A DNA stretch of 64,000 bases from Hymenobacter nivis (GCF_006439025.1 NZ_RCYZ01000001.1:744001-808000); one strand, 5' to 3'; positions 9,501 through 16,722 are shown, counted from the stretch's first letter. Notes: generated by a model not told the origin, from the letters alone. A program made the numbers and translations.

Positions 9501-9833
9501 CTGCGCCCCATCATCATGACGTCGCTGGCCTTCATCCTGGGCATTTTGCCGCTGGTGTTTGCCTCGGGCGCGGGCGCCCAAAGCCGCCAGACCCTGGGCT
9601 GGACGGTGCTGGGCGGGATGCTGGCGGCCACGGGCCTGGCCATTTTCATCGTGCCGGTGCTCTACGTCATCATCACGCGCTTCGCCTACGGCAAGGAAAA
9701 GCTGGCCGAGATGGAGAAAAACTACAAGCCCGATGAAGAGCACGGGGGCCCTAAAAAGGACGACCAAACGCCCCAGGATACCGCTGCCAAGGACGGCGGG
9801 GCCCCGGCCGAAGGCACTGTTGCCCCGGCTTAG
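6579..9833 (+). CDS. RND multidrug efflux pump, AcrB/MexB type
   Basis: This is a 1084-residue inner-membrane proton-driven pump of the HAE1 family. The N-terminus MIAETFIRRPVLAIVASL is the classic first helix, followed by a porter domain and the central helices. TM4 carries the DD pair for proton relay (GIVVDDAIVVVE). The second half repeats the pattern, with QIGMITLIGLSAKNAILIIEFAKE as TM10 carrying the partner Lys. The C-terminal tail of about 45 residues is charged and low-complexity. It works with the two preceding genes as a tripartite exporter. A terminator follows at 9856. Substrate cannot be predicted, and no regulator gene lies next to the operon. Confidence 0.95.
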   Translation: MIAETFIRRPVLAIVASLVIVLVGLLAMRSLPIGQYPEITPPTVSVTGSYIGADAQTVEQTVATPVEVQVNGTPGMTYLQSNSTSNGQMSMTVNFEVGTDINIAALDVQNRVGIALPTLPQDVQRLGLTVRKRNPSILMLVAMYAPKGSHNTTFLDNYANVFIKDALLRTKGVGDIVSRADDFSMRLWLKPDKLAQLGITAGDISAALSEQNAQIAAGSIGAPPAEKGQPFEYIVTVQGRLVTLEQFGNVIVKTNPQNGQLVYLKDVARLELGKFNYANNSFVDGKRAAYLLVYQAPGANALETYDNVLATMDQLKKQFPADLNYIVPFEAASVVKVSIKEVVETLAEALLLVVVVVFLFLQNWRSTLIPVIAIPVSIVGTFTFFIPLGFTINTLTLFGFVLAIGIVVDDAIVVVEAVEHNMNERNMNVLDATLEAMREISAPVIAIALILAAVFVPVGFIPGITGRLYQQFAITIAISVLISAFVALSLTPALCVLLLKPTKRDESSTGLNKLFFKFNNWFGRVTEKYGNGVASGIKHSRFVVIILVCIVAGAGLLFRSKPSGFLPTEDEGRIIITFNLPEGASTGRTVATLQEMMKELSKTEGIAHYAALGGLNAVNFSSKSNSGTIFCQLKPWEDRKEKTLQLQGLMATVQQRMARFKEATTVVISPPAIPGLGNTGGFSFIFQEREAGGDIQTFDANLQKFLATIRQRPEIASGFSFFTASTPGYKLDIDREKAKKLGVSIADIGGALRTYLGSAYINDFTLYGRTFRVVAQADSNYRADIANLGKYYVRNSAGGMVPLSTLTTYKRQETAPLISHYNLFRSAEINGNPAPGYSSGDAIKALQEAAAQNMAQGYGYEFSGLSREELLAGGQTIYIFALSIIFVFLFLAALYESWSVPFSVLLAVPVGIFGAILALFFLPKLTNNVYAQIGMITLIGLSAKNAILIIEFAKERVDRGMPLVQATLEAVRLRLRPIIMTSLAFILGILPLVFASGAGAQSRQTLGWTVLGGMLAATGLAIFIVPVLYVIITRFAYGKEKLAEMEKNYKPDEEHGGPKKDDQTPQDTAAKDGGAPAEGTVAPA

Positions 9834-9855
9834 CCTCCCCGCTTAATAAGCAGTC

Positions 9856-9896
9856 GAACGTCGTGCAACGGTCTTCCGGGCACGACGTTCTTTTTT
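9856..9896 (+). terminator. Intrinsic terminator of the RND operon
   Basis: An 11-bp perfect stem (GAACGTCGTGC at 9856-9866 with GCACGACGTTC at 9880-9890) is followed by a run of T residues, 23 bp after the pump stop codon. Confidence 0.9.
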
Positions 9897-9960
9897 AGCG
9901 GCAATCCAAAACGAGGTGTTCTGGTGGCTTTTCAGTCATCGGGCCACGCTGATAATTGCA

Positions 9961-10025
9961 CAGGGGCCCCAGATTATAGTAAGAGTGGCCCAACGAAACT
10001 CTTCGGGCAATTCGCTGGATCACCC
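9961..10025 (+). repeat. Copy A of a 65-bp dispersed repeat (GGGGCCCC-headed)
   Basis: The element begins CAGGGGCCCC, continues with TAGTAAGAGTGGCCC and TCTTCGGGCAATTCGC, and ends GGATCACC. It matches, with scattered differences, the reverse complement of 15624-15689 and the right arm at 15700-15744. It lies between the RND terminator and the dehydrogenase start. It encodes no protein. The GCCCTTCGGGC-type core of the other copies can fold as a small hairpin. Confidence 0.8.
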
Positions 10026-10067
10026 CGTTCAGCCACTACTTTTTTTCGGTTCTATTCATTTTTACCC

Positions 10068-11006
10068 ATGCGCCTCTTCATCTATTCGCCCCTCAGCCCC
10101 GCCGCCCGCACCTACCTGCACCAACACCTGCCAGCGGGCCACACCGTTACCTACAATGCCGACGTGCCGGCCGAGCAGCAAGCAGCAGCCTTCCAGCAGG
10201 CCGAGGCGGTGCTGGGCAACGTGCCGCCCGCCTGGCTGGCCGCCGGTGCCCCGGCGGGCCTGCGATTCTGGCAGATTGATTCGGCCGGGTTTGAGCGCTA
10301 CCGCGGCGTGCAGCTAGGCGTACCGGTGGCCAACATGGGCGACTTTTTTGCCTGGCCCTGTGCCGAAACCATGGTGGCCGGCCTTCTGGCCCTGTACCGC
10401 CACCTGCCCGAGCTAGCGGTGTTCCAGGCCGAGAAGCGCTGGGTGGGCGGGGCCTTCGTGCGCAACCGCGCCGGCCTGCTGCGCGGCAAGCGGGTAATTA
10501 TCCTCGGGGCGGGGGCCATTGCGCTGGCCATCCGCCAGCAGCTCAGCGGCTTCGGGTGCCCGGTGCAGCTGCTGGCCCGCACCAGCCCCAGTGCCGAGCT
10601 GCACTCCGTGGACGAACTGAAGGCCGCCTTGCCGGAAGCCGATATCGTCATCAACACCCTGCCCGGCAGCGCCGACGGCTTCTTCTCGGCCGACCTCGTG
10701 GGGGCCCTGCGCCCGGGCAGCATCTACGCCAGCGTGGGCCGCGGCAACACCACCGACGAGCCCGCCCTCCTGGGGGCCCTGCAGGCCGGCCGCCTCGGCG
10801 GCGCCGTGCTCGACGTGACGGCCACCGAGCCGCTACCCGCCGCCAGCCCCCTTTGGGCCTTGCCCAACGTGCTCCTTACCCAGCACACCGCCGGCGGCCA
10901 GCCCCTGGAAGACGAAGGCAAGGTGGATACGTTCCTCGCCAACCTGGCCCATTTCCAGGCCGGCGAGCCCCTGGAGAACCTGGTGGACTTGGCGCGCGGC
11001 TATTAA
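10068..11006 (+). CDS. D-isomer 2-hydroxyacid dehydrogenase family protein
   Basis: This is an NAD(P)-dependent oxidoreductase related to glyoxylate/hydroxypyruvate and phosphoglycerate dehydrogenases, about 312 residues and cytosolic. The ATG at 10068 begins the conserved protein; the longer open frame would read through the repeat at 9961-10025. The Rossmann motif is GKRVIILGAGAIALAIRQQL (about residues 140-159). Later come INTLPGSADGFFSADL, the conserved Arg in SVGRGNTT, and VLDVTATEPLPAASPLW with the catalytic Glu region. The catalytic His is in LTQHTAG. The short N-terminal domain resembles the GhrA type. It is alone, and its substrate is unknown. Confidence 0.88.
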   Translation: MRLFIYSPLSPAARTYLHQHLPAGHTVTYNADVPAEQQAAAFQQAEAVLGNVPPAWLAAGAPAGLRFWQIDSAGFERYRGVQLGVPVANMGDFFAWPCAETMVAGLLALYRHLPELAVFQAEKRWVGGAFVRNRAGLLRGKRVIILGAGAIALAIRQQLSGFGCPVQLLARTSPSAELHSVDELKAALPEADIVINTLPGSADGFFSADLVGALRPGSIYASVGRGNTTDEPALLGALQAGRLGGAVLDVTATEPLPAASPLWALPNVLLTQHTAGGQPLEDEGKVDTFLANLAHFQAGEPLENLVDLARGY

Positions 11007-11154
11007 GGCGTTTCAAAAACTGAGAGCGTGAGCATGACGCTGTTCAGAAATAGCTCCCACTCTTTCTGAGCGGCGGGTGAGCTGGCCTGGAATTAAGCGG
11101 CGCTCGTGACCAAAACTAGTCCTTTTCTCCGGAATCGTTGCCGGCAAAAATGCG

Positions 11155-11214
11155 GTTGGGGCCCCACAAAAAAGCCCGGCCAGTTACGGCCGGGCTTTTT
11201 TGTGGGGCCCCAAC
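11155..11214. terminator. Very long bidirectional terminator
   Basis: Perfect 27-bp inverted arms (11155-11181 and 11188-11214) enclose a 6-nt loop. The core is AAAAAAGCCCGGCC/GGCCGGGCTTTTTT, extended outward by GTTGGGGCCCCAC. It separates the dehydrogenase (+) from fabI (-), ending 6 bp before the fabI stop, and should terminate both strands. Confidence 0.93.
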
Positions 11215-11220
11215 GGGCAA

Positions 11221-12042
11221 TTAGCTGTTGGCTTTTTCCATCAAATCGGCCATTTCCTGCGAGATGCCGGTAGTGCTGAAGCCGCCGTCGTGCATCAGGT
11301 TTTGCATGGTTACGTAGCGGGTGAGGTCCGAAAACAGCGAGATGCAATAGTCGGCGCAGGCCTCGGCGGGGGCGTTGCCCAGCGGCGACATTTTATCGGC
11401 AAACTCATAGAAAGCGTCGAAGCCGCTGATGCCGGCGCCGGCCGTGGTTTTGGTGGGCGACTGCGACACGGTATTGACGCGCACTTTCTTGAGCTTGCCC
11501 AGGCGCTGGCCGTAGCTGCGGGCAATGCTCTCGAGCATGGCCTTGGCCTGCGTCATATCGGTGTAGTCGAGGAAGGCGCGCTGGGCGGCGATGTAGCTGA
11601 GAGCCACCACGCTGCCCCACTCGTTGAATGCATCCTGCTTCTCGGCCACGGCCAGCATTTTGTGGAACGAGAGGGCCGAAATGTCGATGGTTTGCTGGAA
11701 CCACTGGTAGTTCAGCTCGCCGTAGTTCTTACCCTTGCGGATGTTGGGGCTCATGCCGATGGAGTGGAGCATGAAGTCGAGCTTGCCGCCGAGCTGCTCC
11801 TGGGCCCCTGTGAAGAGCTTTTCCAAATCCTCCACCGACGTGGCATCGGCCGGAATGATGGGGGCGTTGCACTCCTCGCTCAGCTTGTTGATTTCGCCCA
11901 TGCGCATGGCCAGCGGGGCGTTGGTGAGCACGAAGCGGGCACCCTCGGCGTGGGCGCGCTGGGCCACTTTCCAGGCAATGGATTTCTCGTTGAGGGCGCC
12001 GGAGATGATGCCGACTTTGCCGGCGAGCAGGTTGTTGGACAT
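11221..12042 (-). CDS. fabI: Enoyl-[acyl-carrier-protein] reductase (NADH)
   Basis: FabI catalyses the last reduction of each type II fatty-acid elongation cycle. The cofactor loop GIISGALNEKSIAW lies at residues 11-24. The catalytic pair of the FabI type is Y-x6-K, seen as Tyr160 and Lys167 in LDYTDMTQAKAML, with Tyr150 in ALSYIA. Length of 273 is typical, and it is the SDR-fold target class of triclosan. It is separated from recN by a gap of about 140 bp with imperfect ATGAGTGA words, and probably transcribed alone. It converges on the dehydrogenase across the terminator at 11155. Confidence 0.97.
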   Translation of the reverse strand: MSNNLLAGKVGIISGALNEKSIAWKVAQRAHAEGARFVLTNAPLAMRMGEINKLSEECNAPIIPADATSVEDLEKLFTGAQEQLGGKLDFMLHSIGMSPNIRKGKNYGELNYQWFQQTIDISALSFHKMLAVAEKQDAFNEWGSVVALSYIAAQRAFLDYTDMTQAKAMLESIARSYGQRLGKLKKVRVNTVSQSPTKTTAGAGISGFDAFYEFADKMSPLGNAPAEACADYCISLFSDLTRYVTMQNLMHDGGFSTTGISQEMADLMEKANS

Positions 12043-12047
12043 TGCGT

Positions 12048-12157
12048 GAATGAGTGAATGGGTGGATGAGTGAATGAGAAAGCAACCCGGCTTTTTCGTT
12101 CGCCATCCGGTTCAGGGCGGCAAGTTAGCCACTTACCTTTTCATTCACTCATTCACC
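12048..12157. repeat. Inverted ATGAGTGA word repeats upstream of fabI
   Basis: The gap between fabI and recN contains repeated GAATGAGTGAATG-like words at 12048-12078. Their inverse, CATTCACTCATTCAC, lies at about 12143-12157. The two can pair into a long imperfect hairpin. It lies in the fabI leader or promoter region. No function can be assigned. Confidence 0.6.
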
Positions 12158-12182
12158 AACGCAGCCATTGGCCCCCGGGGCC

Positions 12183-13856
12183 CTACCCCGCCACGGCCTC
12201 GCCGCGCAGCGCCAGCAGCTCGCGGGCGCTTTGCAGGGCGTTGGCGCTGGGCTTGGCGCCGGCAATCATGTGGGCAATTTCCCGGATGCGGTCCTCCTCG
12301 CCGAGCTGGCGGATGCGGCTCACGGTGCGGTCGGCGCGGTCTTCCTTGTACACGAAGTAGTGGGCATCGCCGGCCGCGGCCATCTGCGGCAGGTGCGAAA
12401 TGGCCACCAACTGGTGCTTGCGTGCCATTTGCTGCATCATGCGGCCCACCTTCACGGCAATTTCCCCGCTGATGCCGGTGTCGATTTCGTCGAATACAAT
12501 CGTGGGCAACGCCGTCTTATCGGCCAGCATGTACTTCACGCACAGCATCAAGCGCGAGAACTCGCCGCCCGAAGCGGCCTTGCTCAGCGTCTGGGGCTGG
12601 GCCCCCTTGTTGGCCGTGAAGAGGATGTTCACCACGTCGGTACCACTGGCGCTGGGGGCCCCGGCGCGGTGGTCCACCACGATGCGGGCGTTGGGCATGC
12701 CCAGGTCGGCCACCAAGTTGCGCAGCTCCTGCTCGAAGCGCGGGAACGACTTGCGCCGGCTCTCCGAGAGCTTGGCCGCCTGCTTGGTCACCGAGGTCAG
12801 GGCCGCCTCCACGTCCTTGCGCACCTTGCTGATTTGCTTGTCGAGGTTGAGCACGTTGCCTACTTTCTGGCGCAGCTCGTCGCGCACGGCAATTAGGGCC
12901 CCCAGGTCGCGCACCGTGTGCTTGCGCTGCAAGGTGTAGAGCACGTTCAGGCGCTCCTGCAATTCCTCGGCGCGGGCAGGGTCGCCCTCGGTGCGGCGCT
13001 CGGCGGTTTCCACCTCGTCGGCAATGTCGTGCAGCTCAATCAGGCAGCTTTCCAGGCGCTGGCGCAGCTCGCGGAAGTTGTCGGAGTAGCTCGAAACCTG
13101 GCCCAGCAGCGTCGAGGCGTCCTTCATGGTGCCGGTGGCGCAGCTCTCGCTGTCGCGCAGCCCGTGCAGGGCCTGGCTCAGCTTGTACTTAATTTCCTCG
13201 GCGTGCTCAAGCTGCTTCACCTCTTGCTCCAAGGCTTCCTGGTCTTCGTTGTCGAGGCTGGCCTCTTCCAACTCATTCAGCAAAAAGCTGTTGTAATCGA
13301 GCTGCGCATTGGCCTGGTTCGACTGGTCCTCCAGGGTTTTTAGCTCGGCCTCCAGCTTGCGGTACTGCCGGAAGGCGTTGCTGTAGTGCGTGCGCTGCGG
13401 CACCAGCCCGGCGTAGAGGTCGAGCAAATTGAGCTGAAACACGGTGTCGCCGAGCAGCAGCGTGTCGTGCTGCGAGTGGATGTCCATCAGGTTGGCCCCG
13501 ATTTTCCGCAGGGCCTCCAGCGTCACCGGCGTGTCGTTCACAAAGGCCCGCGACTTGCCCGTGGGGCTGATTTCGCGCCGCAAGATGCACTGCGCGTCGT
13601 AGTCCAGGTCCTCGGCCTCAAAAATATCTTGCAGCTGGTAGCTGGCAATGTCAAACTGCCCCTCAATCACGCACTTGCGCGCCGTGTCGAACAGCAATTT
13701 GCCGTCGGCCCGGTTGCCCAGCAGCAGCCCAATGGCCCCCAGCATGATGGATTTGCCGGCCCCCGTTTCGCCCGTGATGATGTTGAGCAGCGGCGATGGG
13801 CGCAACTCCAACGACTCAATCAGGGCGTAATTCTGAATGCGTAAATCGACTAACAT
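12183..13856 (-). CDS. recN: DNA repair protein RecN
   Basis: This SMC-like ATPase acts in double-strand break repair. Walker A is GETGAGKS at residues 29-36. The middle 300 residues are predominantly coiled coil with many Glu, Gln and Leu. The C-terminal part has the signature region (LSKAASGGEFSRLMLCVKYM) and Walker B (PTIVFDEIDTGISG), followed by a His switch in LVAISHLPQMAA. Length of 557 is normal. It is the distal gene of the conserved Bacteroidota run bamD-rpoZ-coaC-coaB-porD-recN and is separated from porD by a nested inverted repeat at 13862-14007. Confidence 0.97.
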   Translation of the reverse strand: MLVDLRIQNYALIESLELRPSPLLNIITGETGAGKSIMLGAIGLLLGNRADGKLLFDTARKCVIEGQFDIASYQLQDIFEAEDLDYDAQCILRREISPTGKSRAFVNDTPVTLEALRKIGANLMDIHSQHDTLLLGDTVFQLNLLDLYAGLVPQRTHYSNAFRQYRKLEAELKTLEDQSNQANAQLDYNSFLLNELEEASLDNEDQEALEQEVKQLEHAEEIKYKLSQALHGLRDSESCATGTMKDASTLLGQVSSYSDNFRELRQRLESCLIELHDIADEVETAERRTEGDPARAEELQERLNVLYTLQRKHTVRDLGALIAVRDELRQKVGNVLNLDKQISKVRKDVEAALTSVTKQAAKLSESRRKSFPRFEQELRNLVADLGMPNARIVVDHRAGAPSASGTDVVNILFTANKGAQPQTLSKAASGGEFSRLMLCVKYMLADKTALPTIVFDEIDTGISGEIAVKVGRMMQQMARKHQLVAISHLPQMAAAGDAHYFVYKEDRADRTVSRIRQLGEEDRIREIAHMIAGAKPSANALQSARELLALRGEAVAG

Positions 13857-13861
13857 AGGTC

Positions 13862-14007
13862 GCAGATTATGCAGATTAGACTGGATTTCGCTGACTCAAT
13901 CGCAGATTTCACCGATTAGAATCACTGATTTTAACTGACTAACCGTGATTTCGCTGATTTTAATCGTTGCTAAGCAGCGAAATCACGGTTAATCTGCATA
14001 ATCAGCG
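13862..14007. repeat. Nested inverted repeat between recN and porD
   Basis: Inner arms (AACCGTGATTTCGCTG at 13941-13956 and its perfect complement at 13975-13990) are nested within outer arms (GCAGATTATGCAGATTAG at 13862-13879 and an 18-nt partner at 13990-14007 with two mismatches). GATT/AATC words recur throughout. The element overlaps the last codons of porD. Confidence 0.85.
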
Positions 14008-14922
14008 ATTAAGGATGGCTTGGTACTTCTGCGCGTTGGTCGCGTCGATGTTGACCAGCATCGTTACCAGTTGTTGCTTCTGGTTCTGGTCGGAGCTGGT
14101 GCGGAAGATGTTGGCGATTTCATCCGATTTCGCGTCGAAGAAATACCGAAAAATGGGCTCGCTCACCCGTAGCGACGCCGCCGCGTTGATGCCGGTTAGG
14201 GCCCCCAGCACGGCCGCGCGCGCCTCCTCGGGTTTCTCGATGAAGATGTCCATGCCCTGCCGGTAGTAGGCGTAGGAGCCGGTGCGGAAGGCCTCCAGCT
14301 GCGGGTCGGTAAGGTTGGTGAGGAGCTGGTAGCGGCTGCGCAGGCCCCCGCCGTTGGTCCAGCTCGGGTCCTGGCCCTCGCTGCTGCTTTGCGAGGCCGA
14401 GTACGTCATAATCAGCCGGGCGTTTTCAAAGTACTGCGTGCCCCCGAGCTTGCTGAACGTATCACGGTCAAGCCCGATGATAATATTGGCGTAGAAACCC
14501 AGCAGCGACGAGAGGTTGGAAACGAAACTGTTGGGTGAAAAATCGAGCGAGTTGGGCGGCGGGTAGTTGAAGTTGAAGCTCTTGTCGACGATGCTGACGA
14601 CGTTGGTTTCGTAACCCGTGCCGTAAATCGGGCGGGTCGAGAGCAGCCGCATCGTGGCTTGGTACGCCGGGGCCGCGCCGCCCGTAATCACCACGAACAT
14701 GCGGCACTTGATGCGCTCTTTTTCCTGGTACGTGGTGCTCGTCCAGGTGCGCGTGTTGAGGAACGCCGAGATGTCGCGCTGCATATTGGCCACAATGCTC
14801 TGGTCGGTAATCACTACGCTGGGCCCGATGGATACCTCCACGGTGCAGTTCAGCTCCTGGGCCCGGGCGGGGGCCCCCAGCAACAATAGCAGCAGCGGCA
14901 GCAGGGCCCAAATCTTACGCAT
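14002..14922 (-). CDS. porD: Type IX secretion protein PorD (DUF4835)
   Basis: This is a DUF4835-family protein, a component associated with the type IX secretion system. The ATG at 14922 starts a clear signal peptide (KIWALLPLLLLLLGAPARAQ), and the alternative TTG at 14937 overlaps the coaB stop. The mature protein begins ELNCTVEVSIGPS and is about 290 residues, periplasmic or outer-membrane associated. Family landmarks are the RTWTSTTYQEKERIKC segment, NNPPPNSLDFSP-like region and the C-terminal IDATNAQKYQAIL. It is closely linked to coaB, so probably cotranscribed. Its presence fits the type IX sorting tails at 30237 and 60725. Confidence 0.88.
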   Translation of the reverse strand: MRKIWALLPLLLLLLGAPARAQELNCTVEVSIGPSVVITDQSIVANMQRDISAFLNTRTWTSTTYQEKERIKCRMFVVITGGAAPAYQATMRLLSTRPIYGTGYETNVVSIVDKSFNFNYPPPNSLDFSPNSFVSNLSSLLGFYANIIIGLDRDTFSKLGGTQYFENARLIMTYSASQSSSEGQDPSWTNGGGLRSRYQLLTNLTDPQLEAFRTGSYAYYRQGMDIFIEKPEEARAAVLGALTGINAAASLRVSEPIFRYFFDAKSDEIANIFRTSSDQNQKQQLVTMLVNIDATNAQKYQAILNR

Positions 14923-14933
14923 TTTCTTATCAA

Positions 14934-15590
14934 TCAAATATTTATACGATCAGTCCGGCGGGCAAACACCAGCCGTACCAACTCAGTGGCCAGGTCGGTT
15001 TTGGCCATCAACTCAAAGGTAACCACCTGGCCGGCGCGGTCCAGCACGCTCACCTTGTTGGTGTCGTGGCCAAACCCGGCGCCGGCGTCGCGCAGTGAAT
15101 TCAGCACCACGAGGTCGAAGTTTTTGCGGTGCAGCTTGCCCTGGGCGTGGGCCAGCTCGTTCGTCGTCTCCAACGCAAAACCGACGGCAAATTGTTCAGC
15201 CCGCTTGGTTTGGCCGAGCGTGGCGGCAATGTCCACGTTCTTCACCAGCTCCAGGGTCAGGGTGTCGCCGGCTTTCTTAATCTTTTCGGCGGCCACCTGG
15301 GCGGGCCGGTAGTCGGCCACCGCGGCGGCAAACACCCACACGTCGGCCGTGGGGGCCCCAGCGGCGGCGGCGGCATACATCTCGGCGGCAGTTTCTACGC
15401 GCGTGAGCTGCACGGCCGGGTGGGCCGGCGCGGGCAAGGCGCTGGGCCCGCTGATGAGGTCCACCTGGGCCCCCGCCGCCGCAAACGCCGCCGCCAGCGC
15501 GTAGCCCATCTTGCCCGTCGAGCGGTTGCCGATAAACCGCACCGGGTCCAGGGGTTCGTAGGTGGGGCCGGCGGTAATCAGGACGCGCAT
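14934..15590 (-). CDS. coaB: Phosphopantothenate-cysteine ligase domain as a separate gene
   Basis: This is the CoaB half of the coenzyme A enzyme usually fused as CoaBC. It couples 4'-phosphopantothenate to cysteine. The frame starts MRVLITAGPTYEPLDPVRF, which matches the start of the CoaB domain, and shows NRSTGKMG, VWVFAAAVADYRP and a C-terminal KTDLATELVRLVF segment. It lacks the flavin domain completely, which is encoded by a separate ORF at 15775-16365. A TTG five codons upstream (15605) is an alternative start. The gap of 184 bp to coaC holds an inverted repeat element. The ORF is intact, so the protein is probably functional. Confidence 0.9.
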   Translation of the reverse strand: MRVLITAGPTYEPLDPVRFIGNRSTGKMGYALAAAFAAAGAQVDLISGPSALPAPAHPAVQLTRVETAAEMYAAAAAGAPTADVWVFAAAVADYRPAQVAAEKIKKAGDTLTLELVKNVDIAATLGQTKRAEQFAVGFALETTNELAHAQGKLHRKNFDLVVLNSLRDAGAGFGHDTNKVSVLDRAGQVVTFELMAKTDLATELVRLVFARRTDRINI

Positions 15591-15623
15591 TTTTTCAGTT
15601 GACAATTAGTAGTAGCTGGCAAC

Positions 15624-15689
15624 GCGGTGATCCGGCGAATTGCCCGAAGGGCTCTGTCGGGCCACTCTTACTACGGCCCGGGGCCCCTG
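15624..15689 (-). repeat. Copy B of the 65-bp dispersed repeat
   Basis: On the minus strand this reads CAGGGGCCCC ... TAGTAAGAGTGGCCCGAC ... CCTTCGGGCAATTCGCCGGATCACC, closely matching copy A at 9961-10025. Its outer 45 bp (15624-15668) are the inverse of 15700-15744. It lies within the coaC-coaB gap. Confidence 0.85.
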
Positions 15690-15699
15690 TTCAATCTCT

Positions 15700-15744
15700 A
15701 GAGTGGCCCGACGAAGCCCTTCGGGCAATTCGCCGGACCGCCGC
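15700..15744 (+). repeat. Copy C (arm only) of the dispersed repeat
   Basis: AGAGTGGCCCGACGAAGCCC, then TTCGGGCAATTCGCCGGACC. It pairs with 15624-15668 over 45 bp with about four mismatches and lacks the GGGGCCCC head of the other copies. Together copies B and C form a hairpin-like unit between coaC and coaB. Confidence 0.85.
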
Positions 15745-15774
15745 AGGTTGGGTCACCCCCATCCCAAAAGCCAT

Positions 15775-16365
15775 TCAGCCAAGCTGACTAAAAAACGCTG
15801 CTAATTCGGCCACGATCTGCTCGGGCTCCAGCATGCGGCCGGGGCCCACGAGGCCGCTGGCCAGCTCACCGCTGGGCGAGTCGAACACGTGGTTGCCGAA
15901 GCTGCGCAGGCGCGCCAGATTCTGCGTCACGGCCGGGTGAGCGTACATGTCCAGGTCCATGGCCGGGGCCAGAAACACCGGGCAGCGGGCCGACAAGTAC
16001 ACCGCGCTCAGCAAATTAGGACACAAGCCATTGGCCAGCTGGCCAATGGTATTGGCGCTGGCCGGCGCAATAAGCAGCGCATCGGCCCACAGCCCCAGCT
16101 CGACGTGGTTGTGCCACTGCCCGGACGCCGCATCACGCAAAAAGCCCGTCAAGACGGGCTTTTTGGAGAGGGTACCCAGCGTGAGGGGCGTGACGAAAGC
16201 GGCGGCGGCTTCGGTGAGGATGACCTGCACCTCGGCCCCGGCCTGCACCAGCAGCCGCGTAAGGGCAGCGGCTTTGTAGGCGGCAATGCTGCCGCTCACG
16301 CCCAGCAGCAGGCGGCGGCCCGCCAGCGGCGACGAGGGCAACGAAGCGGGCGGCACTACCGGCAA
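15775..16365 (-). CDS. coaC: Phosphopantothenoylcysteine decarboxylase as a separate gene
   Basis: This is the flavoprotein half of CoaBC; it decarboxylates phosphopantothenoylcysteine. The start is a TTG at 16365, three nt after the rpoZ stop, with a GTG three codons on as an alternative. Motifs are GVSGSIAAYKAAALTRL near residue 22, WHNHVELGLWAD with the catalytic His, APASANTIGQLA, and APAMDLDMY where most bacteria have PAMN. The C-terminal GELASGLVGPGRM has Ser where many CoaC enzymes have Cys; I believe both changes are usual in Bacteroidota. It stops at FFSQLG, precisely where the linker to CoaB would normally begin. Confidence 0.9.
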   Translation of the reverse strand: MPVVPPASLPSSPLAGRRLLLGVSGSIAAYKAAALTRLLVQAGAEVQVILTEAAAAFVTPLTLGTLSKKPVLTGFLRDAASGQWHNHVELGLWADALLIAPASANTIGQLANGLCPNLLSAVYLSARCPVFLAPAMDLDMYAHPAVTQNLARLRSFGNHVFDSPSGELASGLVGPGRMLEPEQIVAELAAFFSQLG

Positions 16366-16368
16366 GGC

Positions 16369-16722
16369 TTAGAACAGCTCGCGGGCCAGGGGCACTTCCA
16401 CCGGGGCGGGGGTGGTGTAGTGCAGCTTGCCGTCCAGGAACTCCTCGATGGCGAGGCTGGTGGGCTTGGGCATGCGCTCGTATTGCTTCGATACCTCGAT
16501 TTGCTCGCGGTTCTCGAACACTTCCTCCAGGTTGTCGACGGTAGAGGCGAACTCGGCCAGGCGGTCGTTCAGCTCTTCCTTCAGCTTGATTGAGAGTTGG
16601 TTGGCGCGCTTCGAGATGACGGAAATGGCTTCGTACACGTTGCCGCTTTCGATGCTGAAATCGGCCATGTTGCGCGTCACGATGGAGCTGGATACGGCGT
16701 TGGGAGCGGGTTTCATGGGCAT
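16369..16722 (-). CDS. rpoZ: RNA polymerase omega subunit, Bacteroidota type
   Basis: This 117-residue protein matches the Bacteroidota form of the omega subunit. Key region is NVYEAISVISKRANQLS (residues 28-44), which corresponds to the conserved core of omega, followed by an acidic LNDRLAEFASTVDNLEEVF helix and a Pro-rich C-terminal extension. It promotes assembly of RNA polymerase by latching onto beta prime. It sits between bamD and coaC, 3 bp from coaC, its conserved place in this phylum. Start at the ATG of 16722, with a second ATG two codons on. Confidence 0.88.
   Translation of the reverse strand: MPMKPAPNAVSSSIVTRNMADFSIESGNVYEAISVISKRANQLSIKLKEELNDRLAEFASTVDNLEEVFENREQIEVSKQYERMPKPTSLAIEEFLDGKLHYTTPAPVEVPLARELF

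Noticed and set aside
8442..9767. Minus-strand ORF of 441 codons
   Set aside because: Antisense shadow of the RND pump; composition full of His, Gln and Arg with no recognisable motif.
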